DNA of 64,000 nucleotides from Pseudovibrio sp. Alg231-02 (GCF_900143565.1 NZ_FREX01000001.1:1193068-1257067); one strand, 5' to 3'. Shown: positions 42,626-51,637, counted from the first letter of the stretch. Notes: generated by a model from the letters alone, not told the origin. Numbers and translations: made by a program.

Positions 42626-43806
42626 TGTATTGATTCCATCTTTTTTGTTGTTGCTGCGGTTTCCCGCAGGTTGAAACTGTCGAATTTCTGCCAATAGGAC
42701 GTCAGGTCCACGACCTGACCGGTTGTGCGCGCCTGATCAAGAGCCAGTGCGGCGACGCCTGCTTCCAGCGCATCCACGACGGAAACTGGCAGGCTGTCCA
42801 TTTCACCGCGCAGATAGGCGCAAAGGTCCTGACACATCATGTCATCAGCGCCGTAGTGTGCGCCGGGGCGGTCGATGGACTTGTTGTAATCTTCATCCAC
42901 CAATGTGCCGCGGGTGTGGGCATCAGTCACTTTCAGATAACCGCGCACAAAGTCACCTTCTGCCATGCCTTTGGTACCAATCACGCAGAACCGGCGGTGT
43001 TCGTCCGGTACGTTGATGTTGGTGTGGAAGGCCATGGTGGCCCCACTCTCGTATTCGAGGATCGCGGTCTGGTGATCGACGATATCGCCATCAGAGAGGA
43101 ACGGGTCTTCCGCAGCTTCCCAGATGGACTCTTTAACATGATACACTTGCGTATCTGTTTCTTTTGCTGGTGCATTGCTCGGGACAAAGGATTTTCTACC
43201 GCCAAAGCTGGCAACGCGGGATGGGCGCGAGCCGGTCACCATGTTGTAGATATCAAGATCGTGGCAGCATTTTTCCAGCATGAAGCCGCCGGAATATTTC
43301 TCATGGCGGCGCCAGTCACGCATGAAGAAGGCTCCATGATACGGCGCAATATGCTCGTTGGCCTCAATGGAAACCACATCACCGATCTGCCCAGCCGCCT
43401 GCGCATCCCGCAGATCTCTTGCATGCTGGGCATAGCGAAGAACCAGACCGATAAGCACCTGATCTGCACCGTGTTTGGAAAGCAGCTCTGCCAGTTCCAT
43501 GGTCTCGCTCATGGAGATCACGACAGGCTTTTCTGCAAACATGCGGATACCAGCTTCCAGACCCAGACGGATGTGCTCCAGATGCATGTGGTTGGGAGAG
43601 CTGACGAACAACAGATCCGCCTTTTCACCAGCCAGCATCTCTTCCAGCGTGTCGTAGGGTTTGATGGCCTCGTGGTTTCTGAGGCGTTCAATCTGGTGCG
43701 GTTTGGGGTCTACATAGGCCACCACTTCCGCTTCGCTCATGTGAGCCTGCAGTCTTTCCAGAACACTGACAGCTCGCAAACCCAAACCAACAACGATGAT
43801 ACGCAT
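42622..43806 (-). CDS. Gfo/Idh/MocA-family NAD(P)-dependent oxidoreductase
   Basis: A 394-residue sugar-type oxidoreductase. The N-terminal Rossmann fold starts IIVVGLGLRAVSVLERL and contains the family EKP motif (FAEKPVVIS), followed by the C-terminal alpha/beta domain with EKCCHDLDIYNMV, where the catalytic His/Asp normally lie. Its place within the amino-sugar operon is noteworthy. It may oxidise a sugar, or act like GH109 enzymes of the same fold, which hydrolyse alpha-N-acetylgalactosaminides through a bound NAD. No choice can be made from sequence. Confidence 0.83.
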   Translation of the reverse strand: MRIIVVGLGLRAVSVLERLQAHMSEAEVVAYVDPKPHQIERLRNHEAIKPYDTLEEMLAGEKADLLFVSSPNHMHLEHIRLGLEAGIRMFAEKPVVISMSETMELAELLSKHGADQVLIGLVLRYAQHARDLRDAQAAGQIGDVVSIEANEHIAPYHGAFFMRDWRRHEKYSGGFMLEKCCHDLDIYNMVTGSRPSRVASFGGRKSFVPSNAPAKETDTQVYHVKESIWEAAEDPFLSDGDIVDHQTAILEYESGATMAFHTNINVPDEHRRFCVIGTKGMAEGDFVRGYLKVTDAHTRGTLVDEDYNKSIDRPGAHYGADDMMCQDLCAYLRGEMDSLPVSVVDALEAGVAALALDQARTTGQVVDLTSYWQKFDSFNLRETAATTKKMESIQ

Positions 43807-43815
43807 GTGTTTCTC

Positions 43816-44916
43816 CTATGCCAGTTCCAGAGCACCAAGGCGTTGCAGTGCAACTCCTCTTTCGTCAAAGACGTAGGCATCCTCCGGCTTGATACTTAGT
43901 TTTATGGTTGTGCCTTCCGGAATCTCAGCCATGCCAGGCAAGGATGCACAAAACGCGCCGTCCCCTTCAACTTTACCGTAAGCGATGGAATGGGCTCCCA
44001 GACGCTCCAGCACTTCTACATGCATGGAAACTGGTCCATTCTCATCGAGCTGCATATGCTCAGGGCGGATGCCGATATCCACGTTGTCACCGGCCTTCAC
44101 GCCCTCAGACGCCACTGGCATGCTCATGACACCACCATTGGCGAGCTTCACGTGCAGCATGCGGTCTTCAACGCGGCTGACGATGGCAGGCAGGAAGTTC
44201 ATTTTTGGATGGCCGATGAAGCCAGCCACGAATTTGTTGCGCGGGCGCAGGTACAGGTCCATCGGGGTGCCGCACTGCTCCACCACACCGCCGTTGAGCA
44301 CCACAATGCGGTCGGCCATGGTCATGGCTTCCACCTGATCATGGGTGACGTAAATCATTGTGGTATCGAGGCTTTTATGGAGCTTGGAGAGTTCCACACG
44401 CATGTCCCCGCGCAGCGCTGCATCAAGGTTTGAGAGCGGCTCGTCAAACAGGAACACTTTTGGATTGCGAACAATGGAGCGGCCAATGGCAACACGCTGG
44501 CGCTGACCACCGGAGAGCTGTCCCGGCTTGTGGTTCAGGCGCTCTTCCAGTTGCAGAATAGCAGCGGCCTTGTTGACGCGGTCCTTGATCTCCTCTTCCG
44601 GGCGTTTTGCAACGCGCAGCGGAAAGGCGATGTTTTCAAAAACTGAGAGGTGAGGATAGAGCGCGTAGCTTTGGAACACCATGGAGATGCCACGGTCAAT
44701 AGGGTGGTCATCGGAAACGTCTTTGCCATCAATGATGATGGAGCCTTCGGAGGCTATTTCCAAACCTGCCACGATCCGCAGGAGCGTTGTTTTTCCGCAG
44801 CCAGAAGGGCCAACGAAGACGACGAATTCCTTATCCTCAATGGACAGGTTGACGTCTTTCAACACGGTTGTTGGTCCAAATGATTTTTCGATGTTTTGTA
44901 GCTGGAGCGTGGCCAT
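43816..44916 (-). CDS. Sugar ABC transporter ATP-binding protein (UgpC/MsmK type)
   Basis: The cytoplasmic ATPase of the carbohydrate importer, 366 residues. Walker A GPSGCGKTT, signature LSGGQRQRV and Walker B VFLFDEPLSNLD are intact, and the C-terminal 120 residues form the TOBE/OB regulatory domain typical of MalK-like subunits. It follows the binding-protein gene by about 60 bases, which contain a hairpin. Confidence 0.94.
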   Translation of the reverse strand: MATLQLQNIEKSFGPTTVLKDVNLSIEDKEFVVFVGPSGCGKTTLLRIVAGLEIASEGSIIIDGKDVSDDHPIDRGISMVFQSYALYPHLSVFENIAFPLRVAKRPEEEIKDRVNKAAAILQLEERLNHKPGQLSGGQRQRVAIGRSIVRNPKVFLFDEPLSNLDAALRGDMRVELSKLHKSLDTTMIYVTHDQVEAMTMADRIVVLNGGVVEQCGTPMDLYLRPRNKFVAGFIGHPKMNFLPAIVSRVEDRMLHVKLANGGVMSMPVASEGVKAGDNVDIGIRPEHMQLDENGPVSMHVEVLERLGAHSIAYGKVEGDGAFCASLPGMAEIPEGTTIKLSIKPEDAYVFDERGVALQRLGALELA

Positions 44917-44945
44917 AATATTCGTCTTCTCGCACTAAGGAACGG

Positions 44946-44969
44946 GGAGAGGCTGTCGCCAGCCTCTCC
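44946..44969 (-). terminator. Hairpin between binding-protein and ATPase genes
   Basis: GGAGAGGCT (44946-44954) pairs with AGCCTCTCC (44961-44969), nine bases with a six-base loop. There is no T run, so this is more likely a transcript-stabilising or partly attenuating hairpin that raises binding-protein mRNA than a full terminator. Confidence 0.55.
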
Positions 44970-44978
44970 GGGTTTTGC

Positions 44979-46199
44979 TTACTTGAACTCTTCGAGTTCT
45001 TCAGCGGCGATTGCCACCAGGTTTTCAGCGGTATCGTCTTTCAGGATGATGCCCTGAATCATGGAGTTGATGGTTGTCTGCATCGCTTTGTAATCAACAA
45101 AGAGAGGCTCCGGACCACCTGTTGGGATGGAGTCTACAAAGACTGCCCAGTATGGGTCATCCATGTAGTATGGCTTCTCATAGCCCAGCTCTTCGTATTT
45201 CAGGATTGGTGTCAGACCCCAACCGTCTGGTTTGTCCAGCGTGTACTGAGAGTCGCCTGTGGTCATCATGCGCGCAAATTCCATCGCCAGTTCTTCATGG
45301 CCAGAGCCTTTGAAGACAGCGAGGGAGTCGGTGATGAGAAGTGTACCACTGACACCACTTGGACCTGCTGGAATTGGAGCAGCCTTGGTGGTGATGCCTT
45401 CTTTATGCTGACCGCGTGCCCAAGGGCCGTCAATGTACATGCCAACTTTGTTGTCGTTGAACAGATCACGGACCTGCGTGCGCTCAAATGCGGTTGGACC
45501 TTCCTGAGCAACTTCCACCAGCTTGCCGTAGAACTTCAGAGTTTCCAGAGTGTTCTTGGAATCCAGAGTGATTTCGTTGGTGGATGGATCGATGACCTGA
45601 CCGCCGTTGGAATACAGGTAGTTCAGGAACTGGTGCATGGTGTTGTCGAAGTCTTTGCCCGTCAGACCGACACCTGCTTTACCAGTTTTATCCTTGATGG
45701 TCTTCGCAGCCGCATACATCTCGTCCCAGGTCTTTGGTGCTTCACACGCAAGACCGGCTTCCTCGAAGATGTCACAGTTGAGGAACAGACCCTTGGTGGA
45801 AAATGCACGCGGGAAGCCCCAGAACTTGTCGCGGTAACTCACGGTGTTCAGAACGCCCGGCTGATAGGCTTTCTGCTGATCTTCAGAGATCGTCACATCA
45901 ACAACGAGGTCGTTGTCTGCCAGCTGTTTTAACGTACGTGAGCCCATGTAGGACACAGATGGCGGGCTGCCTGCGGATGCAAGTTTCAAAGACTTATCCT
46001 GACAGGTGCCCCATGGAAGGCTTTCCATGTTGACGGTGTTGCCGGGATGGGCGGCTTCAAATGCGGCAATAACCTTGCGATCTTCATCCAACCCGTTGTC
46101 CCCACAACGGATGAAATGTAGCTCAGCTGATTGTGCAGATGTTGCTGCCATCATTGCGCCTGCCCCTGCAGCCGCTGCAAATAGTAGTTTGGTTCTCAT
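44979..46199 (-). CDS. Sugar ABC transporter periplasmic substrate-binding protein
   Basis: A 406-residue family 1 extracellular solute-binding protein. The signal peptide is clear (MRTKLLFAAAAGAGAMMA, cleavage after AQSA near residue 25). The mature part has the usual pattern: LASAGSPPSVSYMGSRTLKQ for domain closure, GFPRAFSTKGLFLNCDIF and later DGPWARGQ. It binds the oligosaccharide or amino sugar to be imported. The surrounding genes point to an N-acetylated amino-sugar ligand. Confidence 0.92.
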   Translation of the reverse strand: MRTKLLFAAAAGAGAMMAATSAQSAELHFIRCGDNGLDEDRKVIAAFEAAHPGNTVNMESLPWGTCQDKSLKLASAGSPPSVSYMGSRTLKQLADNDLVVDVTISEDQQKAYQPGVLNTVSYRDKFWGFPRAFSTKGLFLNCDIFEEAGLACEAPKTWDEMYAAAKTIKDKTGKAGVGLTGKDFDNTMHQFLNYLYSNGGQVIDPSTNEITLDSKNTLETLKFYGKLVEVAQEGPTAFERTQVRDLFNDNKVGMYIDGPWARGQHKEGITTKAAPIPAGPSGVSGTLLITDSLAVFKGSGHEELAMEFARMMTTGDSQYTLDKPDGWGLTPILKYEELGYEKPYYMDDPYWAVFVDSIPTGGPEPLFVDYKAMQTTINSMIQGIILKDDTAENLVAIAAEELEEFK

Positions 46200-46239
46200 G
46201 GTTTCTCCTCCCAGTAGTAACCATTGACACTTTTAAAAA

Positions 46240-47082
46240 TCACTCCTTGATTGCACCGGCTGTGAGGCCGGCCACCAAGTAGCGTTGTAAAAATAGGAAA
46301 ATTACGAGTACGGGCAGTATTCCAACTATGCTTGCTGCCATCATCTGGTTCCATTTGACTGACTGATAGCCGATGAACTCGAGGATGCCCGCTGGCAGAG
46401 GCATGAACTCCTTGACGCTGTTGAACGTGATCGCGAACAGGAACTGCTGTGCGTAGGCTGACAGGAACACAGCCACACCCACCACAATGAGACCGGGAAC
46501 CGCCAAAGGCAGAACAACGCGGCGCAAGGTGTACAGACGGCTGGCGCCATCCATGAAGGCTGCGTCTTCCAGTTCTCGCGGGATTTTCTCCAGATAGGAT
46601 TTCAGAAGCCAGATTCCCATTGGCACCAGAAACGCTGCACCGGGAACAATCATGGCGAAGTAGGTGTTCAGCAGGCCGTAGTTTCTCAGGAGCTTGTACA
46701 GCGGAATAAGCAGGACAGCACCGGAGAACATGTTAACCGCCAGAAAGATGCCGAGGCTGAGTGATTTGCCTTTGAAATCAAACCGGGCATAGGCATAAGC
46801 GGCGGGAATGACGAACGCCAAAGCCAGAGCTGTCACCGAGATAGAGATCAGCATGCTGTTTGCGATGTAACGCGGCAGCATTGGCACTGTCTCCCACATC
46901 TGGGAGTAGGCTTTGAACGAGAAGTCGTCTGACCAGAACTGGTAGGGCGAGCGGAACAGGTGTTCCAGTGGCCGCAGCGAGGTCATGAACATCTCAAAAA
47001 ACGGCAGCAGAATGAAGCCGAGGAATAGCACCACGCAGAAGTAGAGAAATACTTTATGTGGCAGCGAGTAACGATCCATCAT
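46240..47082 (-). CDS. Sugar ABC transporter permease (MalG/UgpE type)
   Basis: The second transmembrane subunit of the importer, 280 residues, about six helices. The cytoplasmic EAA loop is ELEDAAFMDGASRLYTLRRV, which docks on the ATPase. The stop of the preceding permease gene lies one base from its start, indicating tight coupling. Confidence 0.93.
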   Translation of the reverse strand: MMDRYSLPHKVFLYFCVVLFLGFILLPFFEMFMTSLRPLEHLFRSPYQFWSDDFSFKAYSQMWETVPMLPRYIANSMLISISVTALALAFVIPAAYAYARFDFKGKSLSLGIFLAVNMFSGAVLLIPLYKLLRNYGLLNTYFAMIVPGAAFLVPMGIWLLKSYLEKIPRELEDAAFMDGASRLYTLRRVVLPLAVPGLIVVGVAVFLSAYAQQFLFAITFNSVKEFMPLPAGILEFIGYQSVKWNQMMAASIVGILPVLVIFLFLQRYLVAGLTAGAIKE

Positions 47083-47083
47083 T

Positions 47084-48049
47084 TTAGGCTGCCTCGAAAC
47101 GTTTTTTGATCTGGTGAAGTGCGAACAGATAGACCAGTGAGAACACGCTAAGCAGTGTCACCACGATCACAGCACGGGCTGCCCCCTGCCCGAACTTGAA
47201 GTTTGCAATGGCCATCTTGTAGGTGTCGATGATCAGCGTTGTGGTTGCGTTGCGCGGGCCGCCTTCTGTCAAAATCCAGATGATCTCAAAGGAGTTGAAG
47301 GTCCAGATGATCGACAGGATCGACATGGTGATGATCACCGGCAGGATTTGCGGAATGGTGATGCGGCGGAAGCGGTACCAACGGGAGGCCCCGTCAACAT
47401 AGGCAGCTTCATAAAGATCGCGCGGCACGCCTTGCATGGCTGCCAGCATGAAGATGGTCACCATAGGCAGACCGACCCAGACATCGGTGACAACGGCGGA
47501 GTAAAACGCGCTTTGTTTGTAGGCGAGGAACTCGAACGGACCATCCAGAATGCCTACGTATTGCAAGGCTCCCGAGATGATGCCGAAGTGGCCGTTGTAG
47601 AGCCACAACCAGCCGAAACAGCCAATCGCTACAGGCACAATCCACGGCGGCATGACCAGCATGCGGAACAGAGCCCGCCCCGGAATTGCCGCGTTGAGCA
47701 GCGTTGCGCCGATCAAACCGAAAATGATTTTGAATGAAACAGACAGGAACATCCAATAGAACGTTCTGGACACTGTCTGACCGAATTTGCGAGAGCTGAG
47801 CAGCTTCTCATAGTTGGCAGTGCCGATGTAGGCTTCGCCGCCAATGTTGGCGTTGGTGAAAGACAAACGGACTGTCTCTACCAGCGGCCAGGCCACGACT
47901 AATACGAGATACAATGCTGCCGGAGCAATCAGTAGCCATGCAAAGGTTGCCTGTGAGCGCATGAGCCCTTGCAGCATCCCTTGTTTCTTTTGTGCCGAAC
48001 CGCCGCGCTCGCCCTGATAAGGCAGCAGGTCCCCTGACGCATGTGTCAT
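47084..48049 (-). CDS. Sugar ABC transporter permease (MalF/UgpA type)
   Basis: The first transmembrane subunit, 321 residues, with about six helices and the EAA loop DLYEAAYVDGASRWYRFRRI. It is the first gene of the ten-gene amino-sugar operon, and its upstream region holds two of the four GGTAT-type repeat pairs likely bound by the divergent GntR regulator. Confidence 0.93.
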   Translation of the reverse strand: MTHASGDLLPYQGERGGSAQKKQGMLQGLMRSQATFAWLLIAPAALYLVLVVAWPLVETVRLSFTNANIGGEAYIGTANYEKLLSSRKFGQTVSRTFYWMFLSVSFKIIFGLIGATLLNAAIPGRALFRMLVMPPWIVPVAIGCFGWLWLYNGHFGIISGALQYVGILDGPFEFLAYKQSAFYSAVVTDVWVGLPMVTIFMLAAMQGVPRDLYEAAYVDGASRWYRFRRITIPQILPVIITMSILSIIWTFNSFEIIWILTEGGPRNATTTLIIDTYKMAIANFKFGQGAARAVIVVTLLSVFSLVYLFALHQIKKRFEAA

Positions 48050-48139
48050 GCGCTCTCCCCAATTCCCAAAGGTGATCGCTTGTCACTCGCCGCTTGCGTC
48101 TTGTTATCGCCAGGGAGACGAACCGCGTGTTTTTTGCGA

Positions 48140-48188
48140 GCACCAAAATAATACCAAAACAAATCCATTTGTCTACCATTTCAGTACC
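48140..48188 (-). promoter_or_regulatory. Two GGTAT-type direct-repeat operators before the transport operon
   Basis: On the minus strand, GGTAT-TATTTT-GGTGC lies at 48140-48155 and GGTAC-TGAAAT-GGTAG at 48173-48188. Both have half-sites spaced by 11 bases, one helical turn. They lie about 90-140 bases before the first permease gene and match the pattern of the sites in front of gntR. Confidence 0.65.
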
Positions 48189-48271
48189 TCCTGTGAAATA
48201 TTTCTGTTTCAGACGAAAAAACTCCGATTTTTCAAGAAAATCGCAAGGGGATAAGCTTCATTTCTTTCATT

Positions 48272-48314
48272 GGTATGTCATCGGTATTGTTTTGCATTGG
48301 TATCAAAAAGGTAT
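48272..48314 (+). promoter_or_regulatory. Two GGTAT direct-repeat operators before gntR
   Basis: GGTAT-GTCATC-GGTAT lies at 48272-48287 and GGTAT-CAAAAA-GGTAT at 48299-48314; both have exact half-sites with an 11-base period. They end 36 bases before the gntR start. This resembles the direct-repeat sites described for GntR-type amino-sugar repressors (NagQ) and predicts autoregulation. Confidence 0.72.
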
Positions 48315-48349
48315 TATAGATAATACGGATTCACATAAAGAAGAGCAGA

Positions 48350-49117
48350 ATGAGCGCACAAGAAGATACCCATACCGATCTGTTCTCAACGACATCCTGG
48401 CAGCAGAGGAGTGGCGGTCCACGCTACTTGCAGCTTTACCGACACCTTGAATCTGCCATTAAAGATGGACGGTTAGCAGCAGCGACCACTCTGCCAGCAG
48501 AGCGTGAGCTGGCGACACTGACCGGGCTGTCCCGCGTGACGATTCGCAAAGCCATTTCGCAGCTGGTGGTGGATGGTCTGGTGATTCAGCGCCGGGGCTC
48601 AGGTTCTTATGTGGCTCCGCAGATGAAGCGCATGGAACAGTCCTTGTCTGCGCTTACCAGCTTTACCGAGGACATGCAGCGGCGCGGGAAGACATCCTCC
48701 TCCGAGACGCTGTCCTGTGGGATTTACCTTCCCTCACCTGAGGAAATTGTTGCGCTTGGGCTTGCGTCTGACGGTCAGGTTTCGCGGATTACCCGTCTGC
48801 GCCGTGCGGATGGTATTCCTCTGGCGATCGAGACCAGTTCGCTCTCAACCGAGTTCGTGCCTGATCCATCGCGGATTGAAACGTCTCTCTATGAGAAATT
48901 GTCTTTGAACGGTATGCGCCCTTCCCGTGCTATCCAGCGTATCTCCGCCTGCAAGCTGACAGAAGAGCAAGCTGACTTGCTGGAAGTTTGTGAAGGGGAT
49001 GCAGCGCTTTACATTGACCGCACGGCTTATCTGGCGAGTGGCCGGGCGATCGAGTTGACCACAGGCGTTTATCGCGGTGATATCTATGATTTTGTTGCAG
49101 AATTGCGCAACGTCTGA
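48350..49117 (+). CDS. GntR-family regulator with UTRA domain (NagQ/NagR-like)
   Basis: A 255-residue HutC-type GntR regulator. The winged HTH spans about residues 25-90 (PRYLQLYRHLESAIKDGRL, LPAERELATLTGLSRVTIRK, QRRGSGSYVAP), and the C-terminal UTRA domain (about 100-250) is the type that binds GlcN-6-P or GlcNAc-6-P in NagR/YvoA proteins. It is divergent from the transport operon and next to a hexosaminidase gene; four repeat pairs in the divergent region are candidate operators. Repression relieved by an amino-sugar phosphate is the expected behaviour. Confidence 0.9.
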   Translation: MSAQEDTHTDLFSTTSWQQRSGGPRYLQLYRHLESAIKDGRLAAATTLPAERELATLTGLSRVTIRKAISQLVVDGLVIQRRGSGSYVAPQMKRMEQSLSALTSFTEDMQRRGKTSSSETLSCGIYLPSPEEIVALGLASDGQVSRITRLRRADGIPLAIETSSLSTEFVPDPSRIETSLYEKLSLNGMRPSRAIQRISACKLTEEQADLLEVCEGDAALYIDRTAYLASGRAIELTTGVYRGDIYDFVAELRNV

Positions 49118-49124
49118 GATGTCG

Positions 49125-49160
49125 AAAGCCCCGCATCATAGACCATAAGCGGGGCTTTTG
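49125..49160. terminator. Bidirectional terminator between gntR and hexosaminidase gene
   Basis: AAGCCCCGC (49126-49134) pairs with GCGGGGCTT (49149-49157), with TTTT on the plus side. It ends gntR and may also serve the convergent hexosaminidase gene. Confidence 0.8.
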
Positions 49161-49164
49161 CTGT

Positions 49165-51084
49165 TTAGTCCCTTACATCCTGACACCACCCGATGGCAGA
49201 GAACAGCTTGCTGTAGCACGCAGCCTTTTGCGTGATCTCATCTGCATCCGGTTTGTTGGCGCGGGTCGCCCAGCCGATTTCAGAAATACCCAGAATGCGC
49301 GGAGCCATCATGGTTTCCATGTTGGCGTCTCGCAGGACGACCTCTGACCACAGGCAACCCTGAGCGCCAATGATCTTGCCTTCCAGCTCGGGCTCATTTT
49401 CCGGCACCGGATCCCAGTTCACACTGTCTGCAAGGCTGGTGATGCCGGCCCAGTTGAGGCCGATCTCGTTGAAGTTGCCGGAGGGAGCGATGTCCCAATA
49501 GGCGTGCGCAGCTGGGGTCATCACCACCGAGTATCCTTTACGGGCAGCTTCCAGACCCGGTCCTTGCTGTGTCCACGAGAACAGGATGGCGTCGTTGTTG
49601 ATGCCTCCATTGGCACCTTTGGCCGCTTCTTCCCACGCTGCGGGGCGTACGCCCAGCGAACGTACATACGACGCCAGTTTGTCCATCATCCAGCCTTGCA
49701 CATCATCCGCTGTTTTGAGACCCTGCTCAGTCTTCAACTGTTCGATGGCAGGAGACCTGGTCCATGCTGCTGGCGGGCGCTCATCACAACCAAGGTGCAA
49801 GTGAGCAAACGGGAAGATGCCGGAGATTTCCTTGGCCAGCGTTTCCATATAGGTCCACACTTCTGGCAGGGCGGGATTGATGGTGTTGTTCAGGTAGCCG
49901 TGGACGGAGACCTCACCGCTTTCATCCGCAGCATCGCGCAGTTCTGGGTGGATTTGAAGAACCGCCCAGGAGTGAGCGGGAACTTCGATTTCTGGCAGGA
50001 CTTCGATGTTCAATGCTTTGGCGTGGTCCACCAGTCGCTTGGCGAAGGTTTTGGAATAGGTGCCGCCTTGTGGTCCGTCTGCTGCACCGTAAATGCCCGG
50101 CACGACGCGACCTTCACCGCGCATGCCTGACTTCTTCCAGAGTTCCGGATAACTCTCCACTTCCAGACGGAAGGCTTCATCATCGCAGAAATGCCAGTGG
50201 AAGCGGTTGAGTTTGAACAGGGCCAGCATATCGACAAGCCGAAGCAGTGTCTCCGGCTCGTAGTAGTGGCGTGCGCAATCCAGATGCTGGCCGCGCCATT
50301 CAAACCGTGGTGCATCGGAAATCTGGCCGCAAGGGATGGTTCCACCGTAGATCAGCTTGAGGTTGAGCAGTGTGATGGAACCGTAAAAAGCACCGGCTGC
50401 CGCTGACGCAGAGAGTGTGATGCCCTCTGGTGTGATTGCGAGTTCATAGGCATCCTGCGCCAGATCTTCGTTTTTGGCAAAGCGAAGCGCAACGCCATCC
50501 TCAGAGAGGAACGGGCCGATGTTGTTGCGCTCTGCAAGGGCTTCCACAGCGTCCGTGCTGTCGGCCTCGCCTTCTGCATCCCAAGAACGATCCAGCTTGT
50601 AACCTGCGCTTACGTCCAGAGTATCACCGGAGGGCTGCCAGCTTTGCGGGGCTGGGACAAGCATCAGTTCGCTGGATGCAGGATCGGCCTGTTGTTCAGG
50701 CAGTTTGGTGGTGAAGGCCTGATCAATGCCACGCGGGGCGAGCTGGACTGGCGCAATGCTGCCATCCTCCATACGCAGATAAGCGCCTTTTGGCAGCCAG
50801 CTGCGGTTGGAGGGGTTCATGCTTCGCTTGTATTTGAGCGTGAACGCCAGAGCCTGCCCTGTTCCCAGTACATCTCTGTCAAAGCCAAGCTCTATGTAGC
50901 CCGCCGTCATTTTCTTGACAAAGGCGCCTTCAATCACCTCACAAGGCGCAAGCATGCTGAAGCATAAGGTGTAGTTGGAGATGGGTGCATCGCACTTGGC
51001 AGAGAGGATGCAGTTGATCTGCCGATCCTCCGTTCTCCATGTTTCCATTCTGATTGTAGTATCAGCACAGGCAGCAGCTTCCAT
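49165..51084 (-). CDS. GH20 beta-N-acetylhexosaminidase, apparently cytoplasmic
   Basis: A 639-residue glycoside hydrolase family 20 enzyme that removes terminal GlcNAc or GalNAc residues by substrate-assisted catalysis. An N-terminal beta domain and a GH20b domain (about 130-255) precede the catalytic barrel, with RGQHLDCARHYYEPETLL, HWHFCDDEAFRLEV, and the catalytic Asp-Glu pair in HLGCDERPP near residue 430. No signal peptide is visible, so hydrolysis should take place inside the cell after import. ATG 51084 is preferred, with GAGGAG eight bases upstream. It neighbours the amino-sugar operon and regulator and belongs to the same system. Confidence 0.92.
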   Translation of the reverse strand: MEAAACADTTIRMETWRTEDRQINCILSAKCDAPISNYTLCFSMLAPCEVIEGAFVKKMTAGYIELGFDRDVLGTGQALAFTLKYKRSMNPSNRSWLPKGAYLRMEDGSIAPVQLAPRGIDQAFTTKLPEQQADPASSELMLVPAPQSWQPSGDTLDVSAGYKLDRSWDAEGEADSTDAVEALAERNNIGPFLSEDGVALRFAKNEDLAQDAYELAITPEGITLSASAAAGAFYGSITLLNLKLIYGGTIPCGQISDAPRFEWRGQHLDCARHYYEPETLLRLVDMLALFKLNRFHWHFCDDEAFRLEVESYPELWKKSGMRGEGRVVPGIYGAADGPQGGTYSKTFAKRLVDHAKALNIEVLPEIEVPAHSWAVLQIHPELRDAADESGEVSVHGYLNNTINPALPEVWTYMETLAKEISGIFPFAHLHLGCDERPPAAWTRSPAIEQLKTEQGLKTADDVQGWMMDKLASYVRSLGVRPAAWEEAAKGANGGINNDAILFSWTQQGPGLEAARKGYSVVMTPAAHAYWDIAPSGNFNEIGLNWAGITSLADSVNWDPVPENEPELEGKIIGAQGCLWSEVVLRDANMETMMAPRILGISEIGWATRANKPDADEITQKAACYSKLFSAIGWCQDVRD

Positions 51085-51637
51085 GCCCACGACTCCTCAC
51101 CAATTTCAGGATGTTGCAGCGAGCACACCAAAGGCAACGGGTTGCCTGAACGTATGCTCTAACTGCTTGAATTTGCGACTGTCCTTGTCAGAAAATCAGG
51201 TTTCATTTCCTGAAGAACACGCAGTAGCATAGCTTCTACTTGGCTGGGCCTGTCAACACCTTGGCAGACAAATAAATCCATAATTTTGAATTGGTATTAC
51301 TTTCAAAGTTCGCGGGTAGTTACTTTATTTTGCACAGCTGAAACTTGCACAAACACTCATGGTGACAAATCAAATACAAACTTTTCAGGTTGCATAAGTC
51401 TTTGACTGCAATTCTGTTTTCCAACGCAGTCGCCTGCCTTGTTGCATCAATACCGGAGCAAGGCATGGTGGTTGTTAGAGCTTTCTGGCTGATAGGCGAT
51501 CAGCCTGTAAAATTTAGGACCAGTTATTCAAGGTGGCGCTCCTCACATCGCGATTAAGACCTCATTTGCGGCTGGGTAACGTGTTGGGTTCTATACTTGC
51601 AGGAGCGTGTTGAGTTGTCTGCGAAAGGCCAAAGAGG
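51085..51637. other. Intergenic region between hexosaminidase and hydrolase genes
   Basis: About 550 bases with no credible gene. One GGTAT half-site (51293-51297) without a good partner and an inverted repeat GGCTGAT-n5-ATCAGCC (51487-51505) are the only elements noticed. The hexosaminidase promoter should lie here. Confidence 0.4.

Noticed and set aside
51291-51300. GntR operator before the hexosaminidase gene
   Set aside because: Only one GGTAT half-site is present; no second half-site at 11-base spacing could be found, so it is not called an operator.
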